A DNA stretch of 64,000 bases from Erythrobacter aureus (GCF_003355455.1 NZ_CP031357.1:2024501-2088500), one strand, 5' to 3'. Counted from the stretch's first letter, positions 1 to 8,974 are shown. A program made the numbers and translations. Notes: generated from the letters alone by a model not told the origin.

Positions 1-742
1 CTTCCTGATGAGCGCCGATCTACCGCTGCCCAAAAAGGTTTTCGGTCATGGCTTCCTGCTCAATCGCGGCGTCAAGGAATCGAAATCGCTGGGCAATGTC
101 ACCGACCCGATGGAGCTGGCGGAAAAGTTCGGGGTTGATGCGCTGCGCTATTTCCTACTGGCCGAGGTGACCTTCGGACAGGATGGTAGCTATTCGGCAG
201 AAGCACTTGTAAATAAAGTAAATGCAGAGTTGGCTAATAGCTTTGGCAACCTCGCGCAGCGCACGCTATCGATGATCGCCAAGAATATGGATGGCGTATT
301 GGAAGTTTTCGAGCCGTCGGACGACGACAAGGTTTTGCTTGCCAAGGTCCGCGAGGTCTGCGCCGACATCCTGCCGCGCGAATTCGAGCAACTCGCGTTT
401 TCCATCGGGATCGAAGCCTGGCTCAAGGCGGTCTACGCCTGCAATGCCTATGTCGACGAACAGGCGCCTTGGGCCCTCAAGAAAACCGATCCGGAGCGGA
501 TGAAGGCCGTGCTTCAGACGCTTTTCATGGCGATCAGGGATCTTGCCATCGCTATTCAGCCCGTAGTGCCGGAGAAGGCCGCTGCGGTGCTCGACCAGCT
601 TGGCGTTCCGGCGGAGAAGCGGGCTTACGCCGATCTCGCGGACGATGGTTGGTTCCGCGCGCTCGCTGGTGCCGGGCACTCGATCGGCAAGCCCACACCG
701 GTCTTTCCGCGCCTCGAACTGCCGGAAGAAGAGCCCGCCTGA
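1..742 (+). CDS. metG: Methionyl-tRNA synthetase, C-terminal part (5' end outside window)
   Basis: Charges tRNA-Met with methionine in the cytoplasm. The frame is open from the first base, so only the 3' part is present. It holds the end of the catalytic domain with the signature loop GVKESKSLGN, then the helical anticodon-binding domain (GVDALRYFLL, later the ALKKTDPERM region). The loop reads KESKS rather than the textbook KMSKS, with Glu in place of Met. There is no C-terminal tRNA-binding (Trbp111-like) extension; the protein stops shortly after the anticodon domain. The stop codon overlaps the start of tatD (TGATG), so the two are translationally linked. The identity is secure; the N-terminus cannot be seen. 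Confidence 0.95.
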   Translation, partial: FLMSADLPLPKKVFGHGFLLNRGVKESKSLGNVTDPMELAEKFGVDALRYFLLAEVTFGQDGSYSAEALVNKVNAELANSFGNLAQRTLSMIAKNMDGVLEVFEPSDDDKVLLAKVREVCADILPREFEQLAFSIGIEAWLKAVYACNAYVDEQAPWALKKTDPERMKAVLQTLFMAIRDLAIAIQPVVPEKAAAVLDQLGVPAEKRAYADLADDGWFRALAGAGHSIGKPTPVFPRLELPEEEPA

Positions 743-1518
743 TGCTGGTCGATAGCCATTGCCACCTCGAATACGAAGGCCTCGTCGAGGAGCAGGGCGA
801 GGTACTGGACCGTGCCCGCGGGGCAGGGGTGCAGGCCTTCCTCAACATCTCGACGAAGCGTTCGGAATGGGGGCAGGTGATCGGTACGGCCCAGGCCGAT
901 GCCGACATTTTCGCCAGCGTCGGAATTCATCCGCACAACGCGGATCAGCATCTCGACCTAACCCGTAACGAACTGCTGGAAGCCTGTCGGGAAAAAACGG
1001 TGATCGGGATCGGCGAAACCGGGCTCGACTACTATTACGATCATTCAGATCGCGCCGCGCAGCAGAAGCTCTTTCGAATGCACATCGACGTAGCGCGCGA
1101 GCTTCAGCTCCCGGTGATCATTCACACGCGCGATGCCGAAGACGACACGCTCGAGATACTCGAAGATGAATTGGGGAAGGGGCGCTTCCCGGCACTGATC
1201 CATTGCTTCACCGCTTCGGCCCAATTCGGCGAGCGCGTGCTGGAGCTTGGACTGTCCATTTCGATTTCGGGTATCGTTACCTTTAAGAATGCCAAGGACT
1301 TGCAGGCTTTCGCCAAAGCCATTCCTCAGGATCGGCTATTGGTCGAAACGGATAGCCCTTTCCTCGCGCCGGTCCCCCATCGCGGTAAGACCTGCGAACC
1401 CGGTTTCGTGCGCGACACTGCCCAATTCCTCGCGGATTTGCGCTCCGAAAGCCTCGAAGATTTGGCAGAGTATACCACGCGCAATTTCTACACACTGTTC
1501 AGCAAGGCGGTCGCGTGA
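742..1518 (+). CDS. TatD family metal-dependent hydrolase
   Basis: Predicted 258-residue TIM-barrel metal-dependent DNase or phosphoesterase of the TatD/YcfH family. The family's metal ligands are visible: the N-terminal DSHCHL (HxH), GIGETGLD (Glu), IIHTRDA (His), HCFTAS (His) and VETDSPFLAP (Asp). The ATG at 742 is chosen because it overlaps the metG stop and sits directly before the conserved start of the domain; the reading frame is open further upstream without homology. The gene follows metG and precedes a metallo-hydrolase, an arrangement common in proteobacteria. The exact substrate of this paralogue cannot be told from sequence. Confidence 0.93.
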   Translation: MLVDSHCHLEYEGLVEEQGEVLDRARGAGVQAFLNISTKRSEWGQVIGTAQADADIFASVGIHPHNADQHLDLTRNELLEACREKTVIGIGETGLDYYYDHSDRAAQQKLFRMHIDVARELQLPVIIHTRDAEDDTLEILEDELGKGRFPALIHCFTASAQFGERVLELGLSISISGIVTFKNAKDLQAFAKAIPQDRLLVETDSPFLAPVPHRGKTCEPGFVRDTAQFLADLRSESLEDLAEYTTRNFYTLFSKAVA

Positions 1519-2282
1519 AACTGCTGATGCTCGGCTCCGGCACGTCTACAGGTGTGCCGAGGATCGGCAACGACTGGGGCGAATGCGACCCGCACGAGCC
1601 GCGCAACCGGCGTATGCGTGTATCGATTATCGTCGAAAACGATGCGGGCCGAAAGCTCCTCGTCGATACCTCGACGGACTTGCGGGCGCAGCTTCTGGCC
1701 AACGGAGTTGCGAAGGTCGATGCGGTCTTCTGGACGCATGACCATGCCGACCATTGCCACGGTATCGATGACCTACGGGTCATGCGGTATGATCGCAGCA
1801 ATCCGTTACCGGGCTTTGCGAGCAAGGTGACCTGCGAACGGTTGCGGCGGCGTTTCGATTATGTCTTCGAAGGTCAGTTCGGTTATCCTACCCTAATCGA
1901 TCTTCGGGAAATCACGCAAAAACAACTGATTGCGGGCTTTTCCTTCGACCATGTAGAGATGCCGCATGGTCCGGTGACAAGCACCGGCTTTCGCTTCGAG
2001 GCCGATGGTAAGTCGATCGTATACGCCACCGATTTCAGCGAGATCACACCGGCAATGGTCCGGTGCTTTCAACGCGCCGATATTCTGGTGGTCGATTGCC
2101 TGCGCAGGCGGCCGCATCCAACGCACGCCAATCTCGATATGGCTCTCGAGCTGGCGCGCAAGGCCAAGGTGCGCAAAACCGTGCTCACGCATATGGACAA
2201 GAGCATGGACTACCGGAGCCTATGTTCCGAAGTTCCGGCGAATGTCACCGTGGGTTACGATGGATTGGAGATGGCCGCGTGA
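1515..2282 (+). CDS. MBL-fold metallo-hydrolase, PhnP-like
   Basis: 255-residue metallo-beta-lactamase-fold enzyme resembling PhnP, a phosphodiesterase acting on cyclic phosphates. The zinc motif is THDHADHCHG (HxHxDH, residues about 75-84); further ligands are the His of MPHGPV, the Asp of YATDFSE and the His near VLTHMDKS. The start is GTG at 1515, which overlaps the tatD stop as GTGA and suggests translational coupling. No phosphonate genes are nearby, so a general cyclic-phosphate or nucleotide clean-up role is more likely than C-P lyase work (inference). Confidence 0.88.
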   Translation: MKLLMLGSGTSTGVPRIGNDWGECDPHEPRNRRMRVSIIVENDAGRKLLVDTSTDLRAQLLANGVAKVDAVFWTHDHADHCHGIDDLRVMRYDRSNPLPGFASKVTCERLRRRFDYVFEGQFGYPTLIDLREITQKQLIAGFSFDHVEMPHGPVTSTGFRFEADGKSIVYATDFSEITPAMVRCFQRADILVVDCLRRRPHPTHANLDMALELARKAKVRKTVLTHMDKSMDYRSLCSEVPANVTVGYDGLEMAA

Positions 2283-2446
2283 ACGAATATCAAATCGTTT
2301 CGCTGGTTTCCTTGCTTGGGTTCCTGATCCTTGTCGCGTCGGGCTTCCGTTCGCATCAGGTCGGCTTGCGAAGGGGATTTTTCATGGCAGGGGCATGGGC
2401 TGGAATCTTCGCCATTGTCATCCTGTTTATCGACATGGTTCGCTAA
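2279..2446 (+). CDS. Small inner-membrane protein, function unknown
   Basis: A 55-residue protein that starts with GTG at 2279, overlapping the stop of the upstream hydrolase in the same GTGA fashion as its neighbour. It has two predicted membrane helices (about residues 5-22 and 33-51) joined by a short basic loop containing RSHQVGLRRG. The overlap and hydrophobic pattern support it as a real gene at the end of the metG-tatD operon. I do not recognise a named family. Confidence 0.72.
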   Translation: MNEYQIVSLVSLLGFLILVASGFRSHQVGLRRGFFMAGAWAGIFAIVILFIDMVR

Positions 2447-2479
2447 ATGCATGACCGCATTTAACATAATATATATTAT
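2444..2479. repeat. AT-rich inverted repeats between the small membrane gene and mazG
   Basis: Two adjacent palindromes lie in a strikingly AT-rich patch of a GC-rich chromosome. The first has 7-base arms TAAATGC (2444-2450) and GCATTTA (2457-2463) around a 6-base loop and begins within the last codons of the upstream gene. The second is a perfect 14-base palindrome at 2466-2479, made only of A and T. The first could act as an end-of-operon hairpin, though no T-run follows. The second could lie in the mazG promoter. Both roles are inference. Confidence 0.4.
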
Positions 2480-2554
2480 CAAGCTGATTGTCGTGGTGGA
2501 CAGCTATGGCTTGCAGCCCTTCCGGTCCCGCGCCGCTCTGGTTAGAGCAACGCC

Positions 2555-3319
2555 ATGTCCCATCAAACTGACAGACTACTCGCGATCATGGCCCGCCTTC
2601 GCGACCCGCAGACGGGATGCGAATGGGATACGGCTCAGAATTTCGCCACCATCGCACCTTATACGATCGAAGAAGCCTACGAAGTAGCGGACGCTATCGA
2701 ACGCGCGGATATGAAGGATCTGCGAGGGGAACTTGGCGATCTGCTGTTTCAGGTCGTCTTTCACGCGCGTATGGCGGAAGAAGCCGGCGACTTCTCCTAT
2801 GAAGACGTCGCACGCGAGATTTCCGATAAGATGATGGCCAGGCATCCGCACATCTTCGGCGACGAAGGCGGAGTCATGGAAGACGAGCGCTGGGAGGATA
2901 TCAAAGCTGCAGAGCGTTCGGCCTCGGGTGCGACGAGCGCGATGGACGGCGTTGCCCAGGCTCTTCCGGCTCTTCTGCGCTCGCACAAACTGCAGAAGCG
3001 CGCGGCCAGGGTTGGTTTCGAATGGCAGGACCTGGAAGGCCCGATCGAAAAGTTGCAGGAGGAACTGGCCGAACTCGCCGCCGCCCCGACAGACGAGGAA
3101 CGGGTGATGGAGGCTGGCGACGTGCTCTTCGTGGTCGTGAATATCATCCGCCGCTACGGCGTTGACCCAGAACAGGCTCTACGCGCTTCGAACGCCAAGT
3201 TCGAAAGACGATTCAGGGAGATGGAGCGGCTATCCGAAGCGGAGAACGAGGATTTCGCGAAACTCGATCTTATCTCGCAAGAGACATACTGGCAGCGTGC
3301 GAAACGAGAGGTCGGTTAA
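2555..3319 (+). CDS. mazG: Nucleoside triphosphate pyrophosphohydrolase MazG
   Basis: 254-residue all-alpha NTP-PPase that hydrolyses (d)NTPs to NMP and PPi and cleans the nucleotide pool. Two MazG domains can be seen. The N-terminal one (about residues 5-110) has the Mg-binding EEAYEVADAIE and ELGDLLFQVVFHARM motifs. The C-terminal one (about 140-240) has EELAELAAA and GDVLFVVVNIIRR. The length fits the two-domain E. coli type. It converges on hflX with a 4-base overlap of the coding ends. In many alphaproteobacteria mazG sits beside the hfq-hflX pair, as here. Confidence 0.95.
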   Translation: MSHQTDRLLAIMARLRDPQTGCEWDTAQNFATIAPYTIEEAYEVADAIERADMKDLRGELGDLLFQVVFHARMAEEAGDFSYEDVAREISDKMMARHPHIFGDEGGVMEDERWEDIKAAERSASGATSAMDGVAQALPALLRSHKLQKRAARVGFEWQDLEGPIEKLQEELAELAAAPTDEERVMEAGDVLFVVVNIIRRYGVDPEQALRASNAKFERRFREMERLSEAENEDFAKLDLISQETYWQRAKREVG

Positions 3320-4653
3320 GCCAGCGCCTCATACTGCCCAAGCTCTTTCGGATTGAGCCTAACTGTGATCAGCCGAATTGCCCCGTCACTTTCGTCCGCG
3401 ACATTCTCGATCACCTCGCCATGGGCATGTAGCCATGCAATTCTGCGGCCATCGCTCGCCGCGACCTCGAACGTGCGCAGGGCAGCATTGCGCGTCAACA
3501 TTTCGCCAAGCCGTTCGAGCAGGACATCGACGCCCTCCCCTGTGATGGCAGAGGTGGCGACTATCCCCTCGTCGGCTTCCACCTGCGCCGCCAAATCCTC
3601 GGCATCCGCGGGGGACAGTTGATCCCACTTGTTCCAGACTTCCAGGATCGGAATCGAGGAACCCTCCCCTTCTCCGTCGAGCACGCCCAGGTCGCGGAGG
3701 ACCTGGAGAACCTGCGCCTTCTGAGCGGTAGTCGATGCATTCGAAATGTCGCGCACATGGCAGATGACATCGGCCGAAGTCACTTCTTCCAGAGTTGCTC
3801 GAAAGGCTGCAACCAGTTGGGTGGGAAGATCCGAAATAAAGCCCACCGTATCGGACAAGATCGCTTTCTCAACCCCGGGCAGCGCAATCGCACGCATCGT
3901 CGGATCGAGAGTGGCGAAAAGCAAATCCTCGGCCATGACTGCCGCCCCGGTAAGGCGGTTGAACAGCGTCGACTTGCCGGCATTTGTATAGCCGACCAGA
4001 GCGACAACCGGCCAAGGCGCGCGTTCGCGTCGTTCGCGATGGAGGCCACGGGTCTTGCGGACCTGCTCCAGCTCCTTGCGCAAACGACCCATGCGCTGGC
4101 GGATCATGCGCCGGTCGGCTTCAATCTGCGTTTCGCCGGGTCCGCCAAGAAACCCGAAGCCGCCCCGCTGCCGCTCGAGGTGGGTCCAGCTACGGACCAG
4201 GCGGCTTTGCTGGTAATCGAGATGGGCCAGCTCTACCTGCAGCCGTCCTTCCGCGGTTGCGGCGCGTTCGCCGAAGATTTCGAGGATCAGCCCGGTGCGA
4301 TCAATGACCTTGCGCGCGAGCTTTTCTTCAAGATTGCGCTGCTGAATCGGGCTGAGAGCACCATCCACCACGACCAGCTCGGCCTCGTTCTGCTCGCAGG
4401 CGATACGGATGTTCTCGACCTGCCCCGCCCCGAACAACAGGTTCGGACGCACCTCGCGAACCGGCAGAACGAAGCTTTCGGCGATGACGATACCGATCGC
4501 CAACGCCAATCCCTCCGCTTCGGCAAGACGCGATTGTGCATCGAGGTCATAAGCCATGCCTCGTATATCCGGGCACACGACAAGTGCCCGCGCACCGCGC
4601 GACACCTCGCCCATCAGGTCGTCATCGAAACTCAGCTTTCGCCCTCTTCCCAA
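3316..4653 (-). CDS. hflX: GTPase HflX
   Basis: 445-residue ribosome-associated GTPase; in other bacteria HflX splits stalled or heat-damaged 70S ribosomes. An N-terminal HflX domain (about residues 20-205) includes the glycine-rich FGFLGGPGETQIEADRR segment. The G domain follows, with G1 GYTNAGKST, G3 DTVGFISDLP, G4 NKWD and a G5-like TSAITGEG. The assigned start is TTG at 4653, inside the end of hfq (22-base overlap). An ATG at 4614 (MGEVSRGARAL), 18 bases past the hfq stop, is a reasonable alternative start. Co-transcribed with hfq. Confidence 0.94.
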   Translation of the reverse strand: MGRGRKLSFDDDLMGEVSRGARALVVCPDIRGMAYDLDAQSRLAEAEGLALAIGIVIAESFVLPVREVRPNLLFGAGQVENIRIACEQNEAELVVVDGALSPIQQRNLEEKLARKVIDRTGLILEIFGERAATAEGRLQVELAHLDYQQSRLVRSWTHLERQRGGFGFLGGPGETQIEADRRMIRQRMGRLRKELEQVRKTRGLHRERRERAPWPVVALVGYTNAGKSTLFNRLTGAAVMAEDLLFATLDPTMRAIALPGVEKAILSDTVGFISDLPTQLVAAFRATLEEVTSADVICHVRDISNASTTAQKAQVLQVLRDLGVLDGEGEGSSIPILEVWNKWDQLSPADAEDLAAQVEADEGIVATSAITGEGVDVLLERLGEMLTRNAALRTFEVAASDGRRIAWLHAHGEVIENVADESDGAIRLITVRLNPKELGQYEALA

Positions 4654-5171
4654 TCTTCGGTCAAATCGACCGGGGTTGCGGGCTGGATCGTGGACACGGC
4701 GTGCTTGTATGCGAGCTGAACATATCCGTCCCGCTCGAGCAGCATACAGAACAGGTCGTAGGCGGCGATTTTGCCCTGCAGCATCACGCCGTTGACCAGG
4801 AACATGGTAACCTGCGCTTCCGCCTGCCGTACGCGGCTCAGGAAAACGTCCTGCAGCAGGCGCTGTTTGGCGCCGGAGCCCTGGCTCGCAAACTGGCTGG
4901 TATCGACCGGCTGTGCCGGCATGATAGTGCTGATCGCATGCTTGTAGACGAGCTGTGATTGCCCGTCACGGCGCAGCAGGATCGAGAAATTGTCGAACCA
5001 GGTTACGATGCCCTGAAGCTTGACGCCCTTGACGAGAAACATCGTCACCGGCGCCTTGTTCTTGCGCAGCAGATTCAGAAATGCATCCTGCAAATTCGCA
5101 GGGCGATTACCCTGCCCGGATTCGGGCTGTTTTGGACGCGGTCGTGCCGATAGCGTTCGATCACCGGACAT
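4632..5171 (-). CDS. hfq: RNA chaperone Hfq with two tandem Hfq cores
   Basis: The Sm-like RNA chaperone that pairs small RNAs with mRNAs. It is 179 residues instead of the usual 75-100 because it carries two complete Hfq folds. Core 1 (about 26-87) is close to the alphaproteobacterial norm (LLRKNKAPVTMFLVKG, YKHAISTI). Core 2 (about 104-165) is more divergent (VTMFLVNGVMLQG, YKHAVSTI). Both keep the Sm2 YKHA motif. Two cores per chain suggest a trimer-of-dimers ring in place of a hexamer (inference). The ATG at 5171 is preferred over upstream in-frame codons because a purine-rich GGGAAAAAG precedes it and homology starts after it. Confidence 0.95.
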   Translation of the reverse strand: MSGDRTLSARPRPKQPESGQGNRPANLQDAFLNLLRKNKAPVTMFLVKGVKLQGIVTWFDNFSILLRRDGQSQLVYKHAISTIMPAQPVDTSQFASQGSGAKQRLLQDVFLSRVRQAEAQVTMFLVNGVMLQGKIAAYDLFCMLLERDGYVQLAYKHAVSTIQPATPVDLTEDWEEGES

Positions 5172-5338
5172 GTCTTTTTCCCGTTTCTTGGCAGACCTAA
5201 TAAAGGCCGCAATCTGGGCGCCCACCACGCCCGAGTTTGTTTGGATCTCCTTCCAGACACAATCATTGTGGAAGAGAATGCCTATTCGCGCAACGAATTC
5301 CTGATTTTGTCAGAGAACGTATCCCTTTTCGCTCCTGC

Positions 5339-6724
5339 CTAATTCTTGCGCTCTTGCCCCTTGCGTTCGACCATCCCGAGCAATTTCAGTTTGCGGTGCA
5401 ATGCCGATCGTTCCATGCCGATAAAGTTCGCCGTCTTGGAAATGTTCCCGGAGAATCTGCGGATTTGAACGGTCAGGTACTCGCGTTCGAAATTCTCCCG
5501 GGCTTCCCGCAAGGGCGCGCCCATCATCGCTCCTACACCGCCATTGCCGCCCGCCTTTCCGCCCATGACCTCCTCGGGCAACATATCCGCTTCGATCTGC
5601 TCCAAATCTTCGCGCGGCGTCAATATGATGGTCCGTTCCACCACGTTGCGAAGCTGGCGGACATTTCCGGGCCAGTCATAGGCCTGTAGAGCGGCCAGAG
5701 CCTCTTCGCTGACCGTTGGAGGACGCAGGCCCTGTTCGGTCGCGTAGCGAGTAAAGAAGCTGTCGGCCAGTGCGGGAATGTCGTCGCGCCTTTCGGCGAG
5801 CGAGGGAACCTCCACGGGAACCACGTTCAGGCGATAGAACAGATCCTCGCGAAACCGCTGCTCTTCCATTTCCTTCGCCAGATCGCGCGAGGTAGAGGAA
5901 ACAACGCGCACGTCGACCCCAATCTGCCGCGTCCCGCCGACCCTGACGAAACTCTGTTCAGTCAGAACCCGCAATATGCGCGCCTGTGTCGACAGTGGCA
6001 TGTCGGCAACCTCGTCGAGATAAAGCGTGCCCCCATCCGCCGTCTCCAGCAGACCCGGCCGAACCAGCTTGCCGTCGGATTCCTCGCCGAACAGTTCTTC
6101 TTCGAAACGTTCGGGAGTGATGCGAGCCGAATTGACGATGACGAATGCCTTGTCCGCACGTGGGCTCCAACTGTGCAGCAACCGAGCGGCGACCTCTTTT
6201 CCCGCTCCGGCAGGGCCTGTGACGAGAACCCGGCTTCCCGTACTTGCGACCCTCTTGAGAGTTGCCCTCACTGCGTTGATTACAGCCGAGTTACCGGTGA
6301 ATTCATCACCCTGGGCAAGGTTTTCCCGCAATCGCGTGTTTTCGCGGCGCAGGCGCTCGGTCTCCGTTGCCCTTTCGACAAGGTGGAGCAGGCGCTCGGC
6401 CTCGAATGGCTTTTCGATGAAATCGACTGCACCGCGGCTCACCGCGCTAACGGCGGTGTCGATGTTGCCGTGGCCGGAGAAGATGATCACCGGCAGATCC
6501 GGTTCGCGCACTTTTATGGCATCGAGCACCTCAAGCCCGTCCATTGGACTACCGTGAAGCCACACATCGAGCAGAACCAGGCTCGGCCGCTTCTCATCGA
6601 CCGCTTCGAGAGCGGCCGTACTGTCGCCGGCAGTGCGGCATTCATAGCCTTCGTCGCTCAACACTCCCGCCACCAGTTCGCGGATGTCGCGTTCGTCATC
6701 GACGATCAGAATATCCAGCGCCAT
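5339..6724 (-). CDS. ntrX: Nitrogen/redox response regulator NtrX
   Basis: 461-residue NtrC-type regulator. It has a receiver domain (about 1-120, phospho-acceptor Asp53 in LLDVWLHG), a AAA+ domain (Walker A GPAGAGKE, about 170-177; Walker B TLYLDEVADM) and a C-terminal Fis-type helix-turn-helix (about 425-455). The sigma-54 contact loop GAFTGA is missing: where NtrC has it, this protein reads LFGEESDGKLVRPG (about 211-224). NtrX proteins of several alphaproteobacteria are known to lack this loop and act without sigma-54. It starts 9 bases after ntrY, its cognate kinase. Confidence 0.94.
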   Translation of the reverse strand: MALDILIVDDERDIRELVAGVLSDEGYECRTAGDSTAALEAVDEKRPSLVLLDVWLHGSPMDGLEVLDAIKVREPDLPVIIFSGHGNIDTAVSAVSRGAVDFIEKPFEAERLLHLVERATETERLRRENTRLRENLAQGDEFTGNSAVINAVRATLKRVASTGSRVLVTGPAGAGKEVAARLLHSWSPRADKAFVIVNSARITPERFEEELFGEESDGKLVRPGLLETADGGTLYLDEVADMPLSTQARILRVLTEQSFVRVGGTRQIGVDVRVVSSTSRDLAKEMEEQRFREDLFYRLNVVPVEVPSLAERRDDIPALADSFFTRYATEQGLRPPTVSEEALAALQAYDWPGNVRQLRNVVERTIILTPREDLEQIEADMLPEEVMGGKAGGNGGVGAMMGAPLREARENFEREYLTVQIRRFSGNISKTANFIGMERSALHRKLKLLGMVERKGQERKN

Positions 6725-6733
6725 GATGCGTCC

Positions 6734-8974
6734 CTATCCTTCTCTTTGATTATTCTTCTGCGCATCGCCCGTTTCGGCGAGCGGATCGCGCGCAAATCGC
6801 ATGATCACGCGCGTGCCCCCGGATTCGACCGAGGTGAATGTCATTTCCCCGCCATGCTCCTCGACGATCTTGTTCACAATCGCGAGGCCCAGGCCAGTGC
6901 CCTTTTCGCGTGTCGTCACGTAAGGCTCGAGGATGTTCACCCGGTCCTGCGGCAACCCGATACCATTGTCCTGCACGGAAACGGTCACGGCTTCGTCGTC
7001 CGCCTGGACCTCCACCAGAATTTTGCCGCGGTAATCCACATCGGCAGATTGCAATTTTACTTCAATGGCTTCGTAAGCATTTTTGAGTGTATTTGTAAGC
7101 GCCTGGCCTAGTTGATGCCTGTCACACTGAATACGTTGGGGGCCGTGGGGCGCCTGCAAGCGGTAATCAACGGCGGGATGCGCGACCTCTTGGAGGAACA
7201 GCGACTGGCGAATGAGATCGATCGCGTCCTCAGGTCGGAAGCTCGGTTTGGGAAGGCGCGCAAAACTGGAGAACTCATCCACCATTTTGCGCAAGTCACC
7301 CACCTGCCGAACGATCGTGCTGGTCAGCTCATCGAACAATTCGCCATCGCTTTCGATCTGCTTGCGATAGCGCCGTTTGAGACGCTCGGTAGCCAATTGG
7401 ATCGGAGTCAGGGGATTCTTGATTTCATGCGCGATCCTGCGTGCGACATCCGACCAGGCGGCCTGCCGCTGGTCCAGCAATTGGCGCGTGATATCCTCGA
7501 AAGTGATAACGTGGCCGTCGCTTTCACGCCCGATCTTGACGGCAAGCGTCAGGAGTTCGCCCTCGCGACTATGCGATACGACACCTTGCGAAAGCCCTCC
7601 GCGCACCATCGATGCGATCTGCGGTGCCAATTGGTCGAGCGTCGCATCCGGACCATTCCCCCTCGCGGACCTGCCGAGCATGGCCTGCGCTGGACCGTTC
7701 ATCAGCAGGACATTGAGATCCTCGTCCACCGATATGATGCCGGCACTGACGGATTCCAGAACAGCCTCGATAAAGCTACGGCGCTCCTCGAGCTCGGTAT
7801 TGGCCGAGAGCAAAGCATCGGTCTGCTTTTCCAGTTGCGCTGTCATTCGGTTGAAAGCGCGATTGAGCAGGCCGATCTCGTCCGCGCCGGTCCGCCCTTC
7901 GACCCGCAAGGAAAAATTCCCCGCACCGACCTTGCGCGCCGCCGCGACGAGATCGGTCAAGGGTTCGACCTGGCGATCGGCGAACCGCAACGCGAACCAC
8001 ACGGCCAGGCCGACCAATGCCAAGGATACGAAAAACAGCGCGAGATTGAACCGTAATTGCAATGCGCGGGCGCGCTTGGTCAGTTCGTCGTAAGCGGTGG
8101 AAATCGAACGCGCGGATTGCCAACTGCGGAAGGTCCCCGCTTCGGCATTGCGAGCGGTGTAGAGATAGATTCCCGCATCGCGGTCGATGGGGGCTACCGC
8201 TTCGATACGTTCGGGGCTCCCCCGCACGGCCACCTGCTCGCCGCCGGAAAGGACTTTCAGCGAATCCTGGGCAAAGGCGCGCGGGTCGCTATCCTCGTTG
8301 AGGCCGTACACGACAGCCGTGCGCATCGTCGTATCCGGCATCGCCTGCAAAATCGCGCTTTCGATGACATCGCGCGGCTCGGCCTGGTACTGATAAACGA
8401 GCGCGAAATTGGGATCGGTTACTTCGACCCTGCCGAGGATTGCGCGCATATCCATCGCCATGGAGATTGTCTCGTTCGCAAGATCGAGTTGGTTCTCTTC
8501 GTAATATCCTTCCGCGAGCTGGTTGGCATTTTCCATCAGTCCACGGGAATCATCGGAGAACCAGAAATCGACCCCCGACTGAAACAGAAACGCCGCGAAC
8601 CCCGCCACCAACAGCGTGGGGACTGCCGCGATCATGGAGAAGAAGAATACGAGACGGACGTGCAAGCGTGCCGTGCTCCCCGCAGCGCGCCGCAGCGCGA
8701 TCCTGCGTCCGGCCAGAACCAGCAAGGCCATTGCGGGAATGAGCGTTCCGATCAGCAGCCCTGCCACTTGTCGGGATGGCAGCAATGCGCCATTCGGAGG
8801 GGCATTGGTGAAGGTCGCCCAAGTGCTCGCCACCATGACGAGGAAGGCAATCGCTGCTACGACTTCGACATAGGCGATGAAATTCTGACGTCGCGAGGCC
8901 ACGATGAACCTTCGCCACCAGCGCGGGGTCTGTCGTCTCGTATCTGCAAAGCTGGTGGCCATCGTGGCGCGCAT
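6734..8974 (-). CDS. ntrY: Sensor histidine kinase NtrY
   Basis: About 746 residues. Membrane-bound kinase partner of NtrX. The N-terminus has several membrane helices (VEVVAAIAFLVMVAS, then two more) and a long periplasmic stretch, followed by another helix, a HAMP linker (FADRQVEPLTDLV), a PAS domain (about 390-490), a HisKA domain with the phospho-acceptor in RRIAHEIKNPLTPIQ, and an ATPase domain (DNGIGLP, GTGLGLAIV). The frame is open back to 9214 inside ntrC, but that part is ntrC antiframe coding, so the ATG at 8974 (or 8962) is the likely start. Neither has an obvious ribosome site. Confidence 0.93.
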   Translation of the reverse strand: MRATMATSFADTRRQTPRWWRRFIVASRRQNFIAYVEVVAAIAFLVMVASTWATFTNAPPNGALLPSRQVAGLLIGTLIPAMALLVLAGRRIALRRAAGSTARLHVRLVFFFSMIAAVPTLLVAGFAAFLFQSGVDFWFSDDSRGLMENANQLAEGYYEENQLDLANETISMAMDMRAILGRVEVTDPNFALVYQYQAEPRDVIESAILQAMPDTTMRTAVVYGLNEDSDPRAFAQDSLKVLSGGEQVAVRGSPERIEAVAPIDRDAGIYLYTARNAEAGTFRSWQSARSISTAYDELTKRARALQLRFNLALFFVSLALVGLAVWFALRFADRQVEPLTDLVAAARKVGAGNFSLRVEGRTGADEIGLLNRAFNRMTAQLEKQTDALLSANTELEERRSFIEAVLESVSAGIISVDEDLNVLLMNGPAQAMLGRSARGNGPDATLDQLAPQIASMVRGGLSQGVVSHSREGELLTLAVKIGRESDGHVITFEDITRQLLDQRQAAWSDVARRIAHEIKNPLTPIQLATERLKRRYRKQIESDGELFDELTSTIVRQVGDLRKMVDEFSSFARLPKPSFRPEDAIDLIRQSLFLQEVAHPAVDYRLQAPHGPQRIQCDRHQLGQALTNTLKNAYEAIEVKLQSADVDYRGKILVEVQADDEAVTVSVQDNGIGLPQDRVNILEPYVTTREKGTGLGLAIVNKIVEEHGGEMTFTSVESGGTRVIMRFARDPLAETGDAQKNNQREG

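Noticed and set aside
6173..7111. Long plus-strand open frames opposite ntrX and ntrY (and similar ones opposite ntrC, ntrB, gyrA and trpD)
   Set aside because: They are antisense to well-supported genes, show no family motif, and are expected from the high-GC codon pattern.
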